This document shows, in pieces, positions 47,806 to 58,400 of a stretch of DNA of 64,000 nucleotides (the stretch's first letter is position 1; every line of letters begins with the position of its first letter). The notes under the pieces were generated by a model that saw only the letters and a list, made by a program, of their open reading frames with translations, was not told the origin of the DNA and made no database searches. The position numbers and the translations under genes are program-made. Origin of the DNA: Posidoniimonas corsicana (GTDB lineage: Bacteria > Planctomycetota > Planctomycetia > Pirellulales > Lacipirellulaceae); the NCBI RefSeq assembly GCF_007859765.1, contig NZ_SIHJ01000006.1, forward strand, positions 1-64,000. Reading direction: 5' to 3'.

Positions 47806-50517
47806 CTACTCCACCACGAATGAGTAGTCACCCGAGTTGACCTCGACAATGGTGTAGCCGTCTCGCACCTTGACCGACCGCACACCCGTACGCTGGGCGG
47901 CGGGCTGGCTGGCCTCGGTCACCTCGCCGATCGGCAAGTAGATGGTCGCCGTGACGTTTGCCGGCAGGTTGGCTTCGAGCGTAAACCGATCGCCCAACCG
48001 CTCCCAACGAACACGAACCGGCCCGCGAATCGACTCGTGGGTCGCCTCGGCCCAATCGATCTTGTCGACCGGACGGGGCCGGATGATCACGTTACGGTAG
48101 CCAGGCGCCTGCGGGTCCGGGGAAATGCCAACCAGGTCCTTGTAGAACCACTCCGTGATGTGACCCAGCATGAAGTGGTTGTGCGACGAGCGGGAGTTGG
48201 CGTCCCACGCCTCGGTGAGGCTGGTCACGCCCTTGTCGACCAGCATGGCGTAGCCCGGCTTGCCGGGGTTGGTGAACAACTCGTAGAGCACATCAAGCCG
48301 GTCGTTCTGCGTGAGCGCCTGGATCTCGTACCGCCAACCGACATCGCCGGCGGTGAGGGCCATCCCGCGGCTCTTGATATCATCCACCAACGACGCGAGC
48401 GCCGCCTCACGATCCTGTTCCTGCGCGAGTCCCATGACCAGCGCGATCGAGTTGGAGCACTGCGAGCCTGTCGCGTACGAGCCGTCATCGTTGCGGTACT
48501 CGGCTATCCACGCGTTGCGGATCGCGTCGGCAAGCTCTGCGTAGCGGCTGGCGTCGTCCTCTTTGCCCAGCACGCTGGCGATCTGGGACATCCGCTGCGC
48601 GTCGAGGAAATAGAACGCCGTCGCGGTCACACGCGGCGGGGTTAGCTGGGCGTGGCCGGGGCGGTCGGCAGGGCCGAGGTCGTACCAATCCCCAAGCCCC
48701 TCGTCCACAAGGTAGCCCGTGGCCTGAGAGTCGAGGTACCGCATGTATCGCTCCATCACCTCGTAGTAGTCGGCGAACAGCTTGGTGTCGCCGGTCGCCT
48801 GGTAGTGCTGCCACGGCACCAGGATCACCGCGGCGCCCCACTCCGCGGCCGCGCGAAACGTCCCCGGGAACTTCACGTACTCCGGCGCGATGTTGGGCAC
48901 GAGCCCCTCATCGGTCTGCGAATCGGCCATGTCACGCATGCCCTTGATCAGGATGCGCGACACGTCGAACTCGTACCGGATGGCCGGGCCGTTTAGGTGA
49001 TACTGCTCGAGCCAGCCGAGCTTCTCACGGTGGGGGCAGTCAGTGAGCACAGACACCATGTTCGACCGCTGCGCCCAGCGGACCATGGTGCGGACCTTGT
49101 TGAGCAGATCGCTCGAACAGCGGAACTCGCCGGTCGGCGCCGCCACCGAGTGCACCACGACGCCCTCAATCTGCGAAAGCCCGGGCAGGTCGCCTCCCTC
49201 GGTAGACGGGATCTTGTCGAGCTGCATATACCGGCAGCCCGCGTAGAAGAAGCGTGGGAACCACTCTTCTGGCTCGTCGGTCGCCTTGGTGTACTGCCAG
49301 TATGCGGGGCCACGGTTGCCGCCACACGTGTCGCGGTTGATCTGGCCGTCCTCATCGACGATCTCTGCGTGTGTCAGCCGCACCGTGCTGCCGCGGGGCC
49401 CGGTTACCGTGATCCGCGGCATGTAGCTGGCGTTCTGACCAAAGTCGATCACGTCGCGGGTATCGCTCAGCCGGTTGGTGGCTACCGGTCGGATCGACTC
49501 GATCGCTTGGAGCGGCGGTGCACTGAAGGTATGCCCACGCAGCGTCCCGCCTGGACGCACCAGGATTACAGCTTGGTCCCACGCCGAATCGTTGAAGCCG
49601 GGGGAGTCCCAACCCTGCTCGAGAAGCCGCGCATCGTAGTCCTCACCGCCGAAGATGTCGTTGTACGTGGTTGGCCCGGCAGAGACCCGCCAGCCGCCAT
49701 CGGTGCCGATGACCTCCCGCGTGCCGTCTTCGTAGTAGAGCTCCAGCTGCGCGATCAGCCGCTTGGGGCCAAACGTGCCCTGGAACTTGCTGAACCGGTT
49801 ACGCCGCTCCGTGTGGTACATGCCGTCGCCCAGTGCGACGCCAATCGCGTTCTCGCCGCTGCGGAGCATGGGCGTGACGTCATGGGTCTCGTACAGGCAG
49901 GTTCGGTTGTACTTGGACCATCCGGGGGCGAGCAGCGCATCGCCGGACTTTTCGCCGTTGAGTGTCAGCTCGTAGTGGCCGAGACCACAGATGTGCGCGA
50001 CCGCCCGCTTCAAGCCAGGCCCGACCTCGAATTCTTTGCGAAGCAGAACCGACTCGCTCTCCCAGGGCGCGACGATCCACTCGCCGCTCCAGTCGTCCTT
50101 GTCGAGCAGGCCCATCGTCCAGCGTGCTGGTTCGCTCCACGCACTCTGCTCGCCTCGCTGGTTCCAGACACGCACCTTCCAGAACACCGGCTGGGATGAC
50201 TCCAGTCCCTTGCCGGCGTACGGGATCAGGGCCGTCTCGGCTGACTCTACCTTGCCCGTGGACCACAGGTCGCCCTCATCTTTCGCCAGCAGATCGTGGC
50301 TGCTGGCCACCAGAATCTCGTAAGCGGACTGCCGTTGGCTGCGTTCGCCGCTGCGGAGGGTCCAAGTGAGCCGCGGGTGCGCAACATCGATCCCCAGCGG
50401 GTTCTCGGCGAACTCGCAGGTCACGCGGTCCACCGACAGAGGATCGGCGACGGCCTGGGGGAGGGTCAGCGCCAGTGCGGCAAGAGCGCACAGCGATCGG
50501 CAAAGAGATAGACTCAT
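47806..50517 (-). CDS. GH78 alpha-L-rhamnosidase
   Basis: A 903-residue secreted enzyme (leader SLCRSLCALAALALTLPQAVA). It has all GH78 blocks: VTCEFAENPLGIDVAHPRLTW, WKVRVWNQRGEQSAWSEPARWTMGLL, ALLAPGWSKYNRTCLYETHDVTPML, TVRLTHAEIVDEDG, and the barrel signature VLTDCPHREKLGWLEQYHLNGPAI, where D493 and E498 match the spacing of the catalytic pair in BsRhaB. Later TSLTEAWDANSRSSHNHFMLG is the usual second conserved region. It hydrolyses terminal alpha-L-rhamnose. The upstream esterase stop is 11 bp away on the same strand, so it is the third gene of the minus operon 53758-47806. It complements the GH106 gene in rhamnose release. Confidence 0.92.
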   Translation of the reverse strand: MSLSLCRSLCALAALALTLPQAVADPLSVDRVTCEFAENPLGIDVAHPRLTWTLRSGERSQRQSAYEILVASSHDLLAKDEGDLWSTGKVESAETALIPYAGKGLESSQPVFWKVRVWNQRGEQSAWSEPARWTMGLLDKDDWSGEWIVAPWESESVLLRKEFEVGPGLKRAVAHICGLGHYELTLNGEKSGDALLAPGWSKYNRTCLYETHDVTPMLRSGENAIGVALGDGMYHTERRNRFSKFQGTFGPKRLIAQLELYYEDGTREVIGTDGGWRVSAGPTTYNDIFGGEDYDARLLEQGWDSPGFNDSAWDQAVILVRPGGTLRGHTFSAPPLQAIESIRPVATNRLSDTRDVIDFGQNASYMPRITVTGPRGSTVRLTHAEIVDEDGQINRDTCGGNRGPAYWQYTKATDEPEEWFPRFFYAGCRYMQLDKIPSTEGGDLPGLSQIEGVVVHSVAAPTGEFRCSSDLLNKVRTMVRWAQRSNMVSVLTDCPHREKLGWLEQYHLNGPAIRYEFDVSRILIKGMRDMADSQTDEGLVPNIAPEYVKFPGTFRAAAEWGAAVILVPWQHYQATGDTKLFADYYEVMERYMRYLDSQATGYLVDEGLGDWYDLGPADRPGHAQLTPPRVTATAFYFLDAQRMSQIASVLGKEDDASRYAELADAIRNAWIAEYRNDDGSYATGSQCSNSIALVMGLAQEQDREAALASLVDDIKSRGMALTAGDVGWRYEIQALTQNDRLDVLYELFTNPGKPGYAMLVDKGVTSLTEAWDANSRSSHNHFMLGHITEWFYKDLVGISPDPQAPGYRNVIIRPRPVDKIDWAEATHESIRGPVRVRWERLGDRFTLEANLPANVTATIYLPIGEVTEASQPAAQRTGVRSVKVRDGYTIVEVNSGDYSFVVE

Positions 50518-50528
50518 AGCTAGGCTTG

Positions 50529-52697
50529 CTACTGGAGGTTCTTAAAAAACTGCGCGGCGGCGGCGTGGAATGGGACGTCCTCGACTATCGACAGCGACTC
50601 TGCTGCGCCAGCCGCGGCGTATGCCGAACTGATCGGCGCTGACTTCCCGCGGCCTTCACCGACGACCAACAGCGGTCTGGGCGCCCCGAGCGACAGGAAG
50701 GATGGGAGGTCGCCGTACTTCACGGCGCCGGGGAGAAAGTCGAGGTCCCGCCAGTCGGCGAGCTCCGCAAACCGGAATCCGCCCGTGTCAATCGCTGCGG
50801 CGTTCAGACGATCACCGGCCAGGGCAACTGCGGTCGCCGCGTACGGCGCGGTCCCTTCCTCTGCGAGCAGCAGAACACGCTGGCCCGGCGCCAACTCGCC
50901 CGCCGCGTCGATGAGCGCAAGCAGGTCCGCGGCACGCTCCGCCACCAGCGTGCGGTTGTAGCCGTAGGTGAGGCCGGCGGCGTCACGGTCGGGTACGTTC
51001 GAAGGCAACTCGGTCAGCGGCAAGGAGCCATCGCCTCGTGTGCCTTGCTCCAGGAGATCGGCTGCCAGAACGGCGAAACCGTCATTGAGAATCCGCTGCA
51101 CGCTGGGCCGTATATCGCCGTCGCCTACGACGCCTGCCCTGCCTGCCGGACTGACGTACACCACAACGCCCTGGGAGTCGCTAGCCGGCGATAGCATCGT
51201 TGCGGTCAGCGACGCCCCGGACCCCGGCACCTGGACGTAGAACGGACGGCCAGAGGCATCTTGCTGGTCCGTGGCCCGTGGTCTTAGCTGCACGGACTCC
51301 GGCGCGCCAGTTGGGATCGCGGTCATCACTCGTAACGCAGGCTCGACAATTCCCCGGAATGTTTTAAGCGTAGCCGGGTCGCCTGGGGTGATGGCCGGCA
51401 AGTTCGACTCGGAGAGCCTGGTCCACTCCTGCAACAGCTCCGTCTCATGGTCCCGACCACTGCCGGGCTTGGGGTGCGTGCCGTCCCAAACTGTCAGCTC
51501 CTCGCGGGACAGCGGCAGGAAGTCCCGCTCCACAACGTCAACACCGTCATCGAGGTCGAGCCACTCCTTCATCCAGACGTACATCGCGGCACGGGTGGGG
51601 TAGTTGTAGTTGTGCCCAAACTGGTTGAGCGAGGTAAGGCCGACATGGTCCCGTTTACCGTAGAGCCCGTACAGCTCCTGCAATTCCGGGAAGCCCTTGG
51701 TCGGCATCTCACGGGTCCAGTCGTTGGCGGCCCCGATCCCCATTGGCTTGGGAGCGAACAACGCGGCGATCTCGACATTGCCGGTCCCCAGACGCAGGCA
51801 GCAGGCGTTCTCACAGGGACAGCCGCCCTGCATCGCGGTCGAAACCATCGCAGCGGGGAAGCTGACCTTAAGCCGGTCGTCCGTCGCGCAGAGCATCATA
51901 GTCTGTGTCGCGCCGCCGCTGGCGCCGGTCACGGCGAGCCGATCGGGGTCGACGCAGGGCAGCGTTGCGAGCCAGTCGAGCGCGCAGCGGGCGTCGTACA
52001 ACTGCACGCCAAGCGGGTTCTGCAGACGCAGCTCGGCCTGGACGCTGTAGAAACCCCAGGCGTCGAGCCCGCTGATGACGGTCTCGTCGGTCGGGCGATG
52101 AACGCTTTCCTCGGAGAGCTGGCTGTCGCCGTAACCGATGCAGTCGATCAGGAATACGACACACCCCATCCGCGCGAGCTGCACCGCCCGGGCTTGGATG
52201 GCGTGGCGCCCGCCCACCTCGTAGCGTTCGGCGCCCTCGGCGATCTGACGAGCCACCCCCTCCTCGCCGATGTCCTGGAAACGCCCACCAGGCCAGTGAC
52301 CGTAGGGAGAGATTACGGCCGGCCGTCGGCCTTTGACCTTGGGGCGGAACAGGCTGCCTGTGGCGTAGTGGCCGGGGATCGTCTCGAGGTAGACGCGTGC
52401 GACCGAGTAAGAATCACGGTCAACCAGACCGTGCACCGTTGCGTTCGGTGTCGGTCGAGGCAATTCGGGCCACTGGCCCGCCGCGACCGCGATCTGCCGG
52501 CGCACGTCCTTCGCCCGCCGCTCCCACTCATCGAGCGACTCGGGCGGGTCGAAGGGGAAGTAGCTGGTGCGCAGGTTAACCCGCTCGCGGAGGCGGGTGT
52601 CGACAGGCGGCTTCTCCGATTTCTGGGCCGGGGCATACCCGCCGCCGATCAGCATGGCCGCCAGCGCGCAAACAATGAACCTCAATCGATTCGTCAC
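50529..52697 (-). CDS. Secreted alpha/beta-hydrolase, acetylxylan-esterase-like
   Basis: A 722-residue exported hydrolase (leader MTNRLRFIVCALAAMLIGGGYA). The core is PAVISPYGHWPGGR, VFLIDCIGYGDSQLSEESVH, ALDWLATLPCVDPDRLAVTGASGGATQTMML with predicted nucleophile S260 in GASGG, and a His near FGHNYNYPTR. It contains a Cys-rich turn (GGCPCENACCLRLGTGNVE) and a longer C-terminal second hydrolase-like half (VVYVSPAGRAGVVGDGD). Such proteins are annotated as acetylxylan esterases or dienelactone-hydrolase-like; in this locus, removing acetyl groups from pectin is plausible but unproven. The GTG start overlaps the previous stop (GTGA, 52694-52697). It is second in the minus operon before GH78. Confidence 0.78.
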   Translation of the reverse strand: MTNRLRFIVCALAAMLIGGGYAPAQKSEKPPVDTRLRERVNLRTSYFPFDPPESLDEWERRAKDVRRQIAVAAGQWPELPRPTPNATVHGLVDRDSYSVARVYLETIPGHYATGSLFRPKVKGRRPAVISPYGHWPGGRFQDIGEEGVARQIAEGAERYEVGGRHAIQARAVQLARMGCVVFLIDCIGYGDSQLSEESVHRPTDETVISGLDAWGFYSVQAELRLQNPLGVQLYDARCALDWLATLPCVDPDRLAVTGASGGATQTMMLCATDDRLKVSFPAAMVSTAMQGGCPCENACCLRLGTGNVEIAALFAPKPMGIGAANDWTREMPTKGFPELQELYGLYGKRDHVGLTSLNQFGHNYNYPTRAAMYVWMKEWLDLDDGVDVVERDFLPLSREELTVWDGTHPKPGSGRDHETELLQEWTRLSESNLPAITPGDPATLKTFRGIVEPALRVMTAIPTGAPESVQLRPRATDQQDASGRPFYVQVPGSGASLTATMLSPASDSQGVVVYVSPAGRAGVVGDGDIRPSVQRILNDGFAVLAADLLEQGTRGDGSLPLTELPSNVPDRDAAGLTYGYNRTLVAERAADLLALIDAAGELAPGQRVLLLAEEGTAPYAATAVALAGDRLNAAAIDTGGFRFAELADWRDLDFLPGAVKYGDLPSFLSLGAPRPLLVVGEGRGKSAPISSAYAAAGAAESLSIVEDVPFHAAAAQFFKNLQ

Positions 52698-53758
52698 GAC
52701 TTGGCTTCGTCCTTCGTGTCGGACCTATTGGCGGTGCTCTTCGTGCCGGTCTGCTTAGCGCGGGCCTCGACGCGTTTCTGGTACTCGTCGATGTTGTCCT
52801 TGTTGATCGCCTCGACGCTCACGTGGATTGCCCCCCGGCCGACCACCGGCAGGTACTCCTGCTCACCCCGGTAGAGCGAAACGAGCATTCGCACGGCCTC
52901 GTCTCCGTACTTGAACGGGTCTTGAGCGATGGTGGCTTCGATATGGCCCTCTCGCACACCGGCCAGTGTCTCGGGCAGCGTGTCAAACGTGACCAGCTTG
53001 ATCTTGTCCAGCTTGCCATCGGCCTTGAGCACCTCCAGCAGAAGCGGCGCGTGCCGGGCGTTCATGCCCACCAGACAGGCAAGGTCAGAATGGTCGGCGA
53101 GCGCTTTGCGGATGTTCTCGCGACACTTGTCGTCGTCCCCTTCATCGGTGAAGTAACCGACTACCTCGTAACGCTCGTCGACGACCTCATCTTCGGGGTT
53201 CGGCGACTCCTCAATACGGGTCTTGAACCCGCCGCGTCGGTCCTGCATGTTGCTCTTGGTGGTGTTTACCATGAGCACGGCAATCTTGCCCCCTTCGGGC
53301 AGCGTCTGCTTTACGAGCGTCCCCGCCCGCAAACCGGCGCTAAAGTTGCTGGTCCCCACGAACCCGTGGCGTGAGGAGAGCGGCGAGTCGGAGTCGAAGG
53401 TCACCACCGGGCGGTCTGCCGCCAGGGCGTTGATGACGGTGATCTGACCGTCGGCGTCGACCGGGCTGACGGCGATCCCGTCAAACTTGTCGGCGCTGAG
53501 CGTGCTGAGCACCTCGTTCTGCTCCTGCACGTTCTCGGTCTGCTCAAGCATCCGCACTTCGAGCTGCACGCCGAGATCATCCGCCGCGTGCCGGGCGCCC
53601 GCGGCCGCGGTCTCCCAGTACTCGCCATCCCCCGCGGTGACAAACGCGATCCGCGAGGGCGGGTCGCGGCTCACCTCCGCGTCGGCATTCATGCGGAACC
53701 AACCGATTGCCGCCAGCGCGACGACCACCGCGATCCAGAAGGGCGGTTTCTTGAGCAT
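52694..53758 (-). CDS. Membrane-anchored sugar substrate-binding protein (Peripla_BP_4 type), orphan
   Basis: A 354-residue protein with an uncleaved-looking N-terminal helix (LKKPPFWIAVVVALAAIGWF) and a periplasmic-binding-protein fold related to ribose/xylose binders: RIAFVTAGDGEYWETAAAGARHAADDL, GIAVSPVDADGQITVINALAADRPVVTFDSD, HGFVGTSNFSAGLRAGTLV, GYFTDEGDDDKCRENIRKALAD and LVTFDTLPETLAGVREGHIEATIAQDPFKYG. These bind sugars or rhamnose-like ligands and normally feed an ABC importer, but no permease or ATPase gene lies near. It is the first gene of the minus operon with the esterase and GH78, so a role as a sugar sensor or as the binder for a transporter elsewhere is likely. ATG 53758 is used because an earlier start only adds residues before the helix. 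Confidence 0.83.
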   Translation of the reverse strand: MLKKPPFWIAVVVALAAIGWFRMNADAEVSRDPPSRIAFVTAGDGEYWETAAAGARHAADDLGVQLEVRMLEQTENVQEQNEVLSTLSADKFDGIAVSPVDADGQITVINALAADRPVVTFDSDSPLSSRHGFVGTSNFSAGLRAGTLVKQTLPEGGKIAVLMVNTTKSNMQDRRGGFKTRIEESPNPEDEVVDERYEVVGYFTDEGDDDKCRENIRKALADHSDLACLVGMNARHAPLLLEVLKADGKLDKIKLVTFDTLPETLAGVREGHIEATIAQDPFKYGDEAVRMLVSLYRGEQEYLPVVGRGAIHVSVEAINKDNIDEYQKRVEARAKQTGTKSTANRSDTKDEAKS

Positions 53759-53965
53759 CCGTCTGTCCTCAGGAAGAGTACGTAAGAGGAGATCTACGCT
53801 GGGCATCGCCAGCAGCCCTGGGATTATACTCGATCCACGTCACAGGAATCACGCGCAGCCCCAAAAACCGGCCGGTCCTGCGACGCGGTGGAATCCCATG
53901 GCACGCCAAGCCGGTGCGTCCCCCCTAGCCACCCAACCGTCAGGGTCGCGACCGGACTGGGCGCG

Positions 53966-55426
53966 TCAGGCCAGCAGGTCGTGGATCACAAGCGCCGGCT
54001 CGACACCGGTTAGCTTCTGGTCGAGACCCTGCGACTTGAATGTAAGGCGTTCGTGGTCCAGGCCCAATGTGTGTAGGATCGTGGCGTGCAGGTCCCGGAC
54101 GTGCACCGGGTTCTCCACGGCGTTGAAGCCGAGTTCGTCGGTGCCGCCGTAGACTTGCCCGGCGCGGACGCCGCCGCCAGCGAGCCACATGGTAAACGCG
54201 TTAGGATGGTGGTCGCGGCCATCGGCGCCCGCGCCCTCGACCATCGGGGTGCGACCGAACTCACCGCCCCAAACCACCAACGTGTCCTCCAGCAGGCCGC
54301 GCTGCTTCAGGTCTTTGATCAGCGCAGCGGCTGCGCGGTCGGTCCGCTGGCAGTTGAGTTCCAGATCGATCTTCAGGTTGCCATGCTGATCCCACGCTTC
54401 GTGGAAGATCTCGACGAACCGAACGCCGCGTTCGACGAGCCTCCGCGCCAGCAGGCAGGTCGCGCCGAAGGACTGTTTGCCGGGCTCGGCGCCGTACATC
54501 TCCAGGATGTGCTGAGGCTCGCTGGACAGGTCCATCGCCTCAGGCGCCGTGGCCTGCATGCGGTACGCCATTTCGTAGCTGTTGATGCGGGTGGCGATCT
54601 CGGGATCCCCCGACCGTTCCAGATGTATCCCGTTTAGCTGATTGACCGCGTCGACGGTGTCGCGTTGCTGCTGGCGGTCGACTCCCTGAGGGTTGGAGAG
54701 GTACAGCACCGGGTCACCGCTGGTGCGGAACGGGACGCCCTGGTGAGTGGTCGGAAGGAACCCGCTCCCCCAGTTCGCAGCGCCTCCGCTGGGGCCCTTC
54801 TTCCCAGTGCTGAACACCACAAAGCCGGGCAGGTTCTCCGATTCGCTGCCCAGACCGTACAGCGTCCACGCGCCCAGGCTCGCCTTGCCAAACTGCTGCG
54901 AACCGGTACTCATCAGCAATTGTGCGGGGGCGTGGTTGAACGCGTCAGTGTGCATCGACTTGACGATCGCAATGTCGTCAACCACCTCCCCCAGGCAGGG
55001 GAGGAGCTCTGACATCTCCACACCGCTCTGGCCATACCGCTTGAACTTGAACCGCGGGCTCATCAGCTTCGAGGAGGGGTTGATGAACGCCGCCCGGTAC
55101 CCCTCGATCAAGTGTTTGGGGACGGTTGAGCCATCAAACTTGTTGAGCTCTGGCTTCGGGTCGAACAACTCAACCTGGCTCGGCCCGCCGGCCATAAACA
55201 GGAAGATGACGTTCTTGGCCCGCGGTGTGTGGTGGTGCGTTGTAGCCGCCCCAGTGGCGCCGACGGCAGCGCGGCCCCCTAACGCCGGGTGGGCCATCGC
55301 GATCGATCCCAAACCGACGCCACACTGATGGAGGAACCAGCGGCGCGCTAGAGACCGGGGTTCCGCGTTTCGGTAGAGATGGTCTTGGCAGTTCACGTCG
55401 CTACTCCCGCGTGATCGTTTCATCAA
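53966..55426 (-). CDS. DUF1501 family protein with Tat-type signal
   Basis: A 486-residue protein. The N-terminus has SLARRWFLHQCGVGLGSIAMAHPAL, a twin-arginine signal (RRWFL), so it is exported folded. The body shows DUF1501/sulfatase-like markers: KNVIFLFMAGGPSQVELFDPKP, MSELLPCLGEVVDDIAIVKSM, APAQLLMSTGSQQFG, VVWGGEFGRTPMVEGAGADGRDHHPNAFTMWLAGGGVRAGQVYG and NPVHVRDLHATILHTLGLDHERL. The Asp/His residues suggest a metallo-hydrolase of the alkaline-phosphatase superfamily, but the function is unknown. The ATG overlaps the PSD1 gene by 26 bp, the standard planctomycete PSD1-DUF1501 pairing, and they act together. Confidence 0.92.
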   Translation of the reverse strand: MMKRSRGSSDVNCQDHLYRNAEPRSLARRWFLHQCGVGLGSIAMAHPALGGRAAVGATGAATTHHHTPRAKNVIFLFMAGGPSQVELFDPKPELNKFDGSTVPKHLIEGYRAAFINPSSKLMSPRFKFKRYGQSGVEMSELLPCLGEVVDDIAIVKSMHTDAFNHAPAQLLMSTGSQQFGKASLGAWTLYGLGSESENLPGFVVFSTGKKGPSGGAANWGSGFLPTTHQGVPFRTSGDPVLYLSNPQGVDRQQQRDTVDAVNQLNGIHLERSGDPEIATRINSYEMAYRMQATAPEAMDLSSEPQHILEMYGAEPGKQSFGATCLLARRLVERGVRFVEIFHEAWDQHGNLKIDLELNCQRTDRAAAALIKDLKQRGLLEDTLVVWGGEFGRTPMVEGAGADGRDHHPNAFTMWLAGGGVRAGQVYGGTDELGFNAVENPVHVRDLHATILHTLGLDHERLTFKSQGLDQKLTGVEPALVIHDLLA

Positions 55427-58400
55427 GGTTTAGCACCACGCGTGACACCGCGGACCAAACTGCCAGGTCTTGCGCGGTAAAGCGCTCACTCGCCTCGGCC
55501 GTGGCGAGCATGCCGTCCAGCGGCTGCAGCTCCCCGGACTCGTACCGCCGGGCCTGCGCCGCTGCGAACGCCTGCAGCGTCCGCAGCTCTTCACCGCTTG
55601 GGTCGCGGCCCAGGCACCGTGCGAAGAGGTACTCGATTCGCTGCGAGTCGTCGTCACCGACACGGTTGAGCGACAGCTTGGCGAGTGACTGTGCGCACTC
55701 GAAGAACAGCTCTTCGTTGAGCAGCGTCAGCGCCTGCAGCGGCGTGTTCGATCGGTCACGCCGCACACACGCGGTTTCGCCGGTGGGCGCGTCGAAGTTG
55801 TGGTAGACCGGGTAGAGCAGCGTCCGGTAGCGGAGCGTGTACATCGCCCGCCGGTACTGGCTCGCTCCGGGATCAAAGTCCCAGTACTTCTCGGTGTAGC
55901 TGGCCGGCTGTCGAAACAGGTACGCCGGCGCCGGCGGGCAGACCGCGGGCCCGCCTGTTGTGCGGTTCAGGAGCCCGCTGGCGGTCAAGGCGATGTCGCG
56001 AACCGCCTCGGCCTGAACGCGGTAGCGGGCGCCGCGGGCGAGCAGCCGGTTTTGCGGGTCGACCTCAAGCAGTTGCCCACTCACGCGACTCGACTGCCGG
56101 TAGGTGGCGGAGTCGACGATCAGCCTGACAATATGCTGCAGGTCCCACCCGCTGTCCATCAGCTCGACGGCCAGCCAGTCGAGCAGCTCCGGGTGGCTGG
56201 GCGCGGCGCCTTGCAGCCCGAAGTCGCCAGGGGTCTCAACGAGGCCGACGCCGAAGATCGATTGCCACACCCGGTTCACGACCGATCGAGCTGTGGTGGG
56301 CGAACGGCGGTCGACCAGCCACTCGGCGAAGTCCAGCCGATCCGGACCGGCCACGCCGAGCGGGTGCAGAAACTCTGGGGCGCCTGGCGACACCGCCTCG
56401 GCGGGCTTGGTGTACTCTCCGCGATCCAGTCGTCGCGTCACCCGCGGCGTCTCACGTTGCTGCAGCACCAGCTGCGATACTCCCCGCGGGTGGTCGGACC
56501 ACAGCGCCTCGAGCTCCTCGTTTTCGGCCGACCAGTCGGGGCGGGTGGTGCGGTAGAAGCGGAACAGCTCGGCCGTTGTCGCGTCAGACCAGTCCTCGGC
56601 CGGCTCGGCGATCAGCTCACGGATCCGCGCGGTTAATGGGTCTGCAATGGGCTCGGCGTCTGAGGTCACCGACAACCTGAACCGGCCGATGTTGTTGGTG
56701 TGCAGGTCTTTGTGGTAGTCCTGCCCGTGCACCTGAACCAGACGCACCCTGATCTTGGTTCCTGGGTCGCAGCGGAGAGGCTCGTCGAGCACAAACACCG
56801 CCGTCCGCGGCACATTGCTCCTGCCCGGCCCGATGTCGATCCCCCAGGCGGTCTTCTTGTCACCGTCGACGGCGAGGTCTATTGGGCCGGTCACGCGGCG
56901 GCTGCCAGACCCATCGTCGAAACGCGCGGCAAGGTCGGACACGCGGGGTTCGACGTCGGCAAACGCGCGGTCGATCGAAAGCACGCGTCGTTTTCCCGGT
57001 TGCTTGGGGTCATCAACCTCAACCTGAAACTCGCTGAGCGCGCACAGCCCAAACTCCGAGCGCCCAGGCCCCTGGTGGGGCAGCGTGGGGTGGTTGAGCA
57101 GCTCAAGCCGGAAGGCCGTAACGCGCGGCCCGTCGACCTCCACCTCGAACACCGCATCCAGCTGCGCGGGCGCGTACCCCTCTGCCAGCACGGAGCCGTC
57201 TGGCAAGAGCTGGTGCTTCTGCCCCCCGCTGCCGTCGAGCTTCGGTGCGACCACCTGCCATGCGACCGGCGGACCGGCGCTGGAAGCCCCTTCTGCCCAG
57301 GCGGCCATGCCCTCGCGCCAATTGGGGTTGTCGTCTTGCAGCCGGCGTTCGGCGTCCTCGATCGCTGTCAGCACCGCATCGCGCTGCTTTCTCGCCTCAG
57401 GTGGGTAGAGCGTCACCGACGACTCGTAGGAGTCGTTGAGAAACGCGAGCATCCTGAAATACTCGGTGTGGCTGATCGGGTCGTACTTGTGCGTGTGGCA
57501 CTGGGCGCACTGCAGCGTCACGCCGAGCACCGACTTGCCGATGGCGTCCATGCGGGCGAATAGCTGTTCCATGCGGAACTGCTCGGGGTCGATGCCGCCC
57601 TCTTCGTTGACCATCGTGTTCCGCAAGAACCCGGTCGGGGTCAGGCGGTGGATGTCATCACCCGGCAGCAGGTCGCCGGCGACCTGCTGCTTGACGAACT
57701 CGTCGTACGGCAGGTTCTCGTTCATTGCCGCCACGACCCAGTCGCGGTACATCCAGACTTCGCGGTTGCGGTCCTTCTCGTACCCGTTCGAGTCGGCGTA
57801 GCCGGCGGCGTCCAGCCACCACCGCGCCCAGTGCTCTCCGTAGTGCGGCGAACGCATCAGCTCGTTGACAACCGCGTGGGACGCGTCATCACCGGGAAGA
57901 TTGTCGGCCCAGCCGAGCTGCCTCAGCGTGGGGGGAAGGCCTGTCAGGTCCAGGCACAGCCGACGCAGCAGCGTCGGGCCGTCGGCGGGCGCGGACGGCG
58001 TGAGCCCCTCCTCCTCAATTCTTGCTAGGACGAACGCGTCGATTGGGTTGCGCACCCACGAGCGGTCCTTCACCACCGGGGGGCCGGGACGCTGCGGGGG
58101 ATCGAATGCCCAGTGCCGCTTGTACTCGGCGCCGGACGCGACCCAACGCTTGAGGGTCTCGACCTGAGAGGGCGTGATCGTCTTGCCCGAGTCGGGTGGC
58201 GGCATCCGCAGGCCCGGATCGTCGGTGACGATGCGCTCGATGAGTTCGCTGGCGGCCGGGTCACCGGGAGAGATGACGTCGCTTGCTGCGGACGAGTCCG
58301 GGTCCTCCCACGCGTCCAGTCTCAGGTCGGCCTTGCGGTGCTCGGCATCGCGTCCGTGGCAATGAAAACAAGCGTCCGACAAGATCGGACGCACGTCGCG

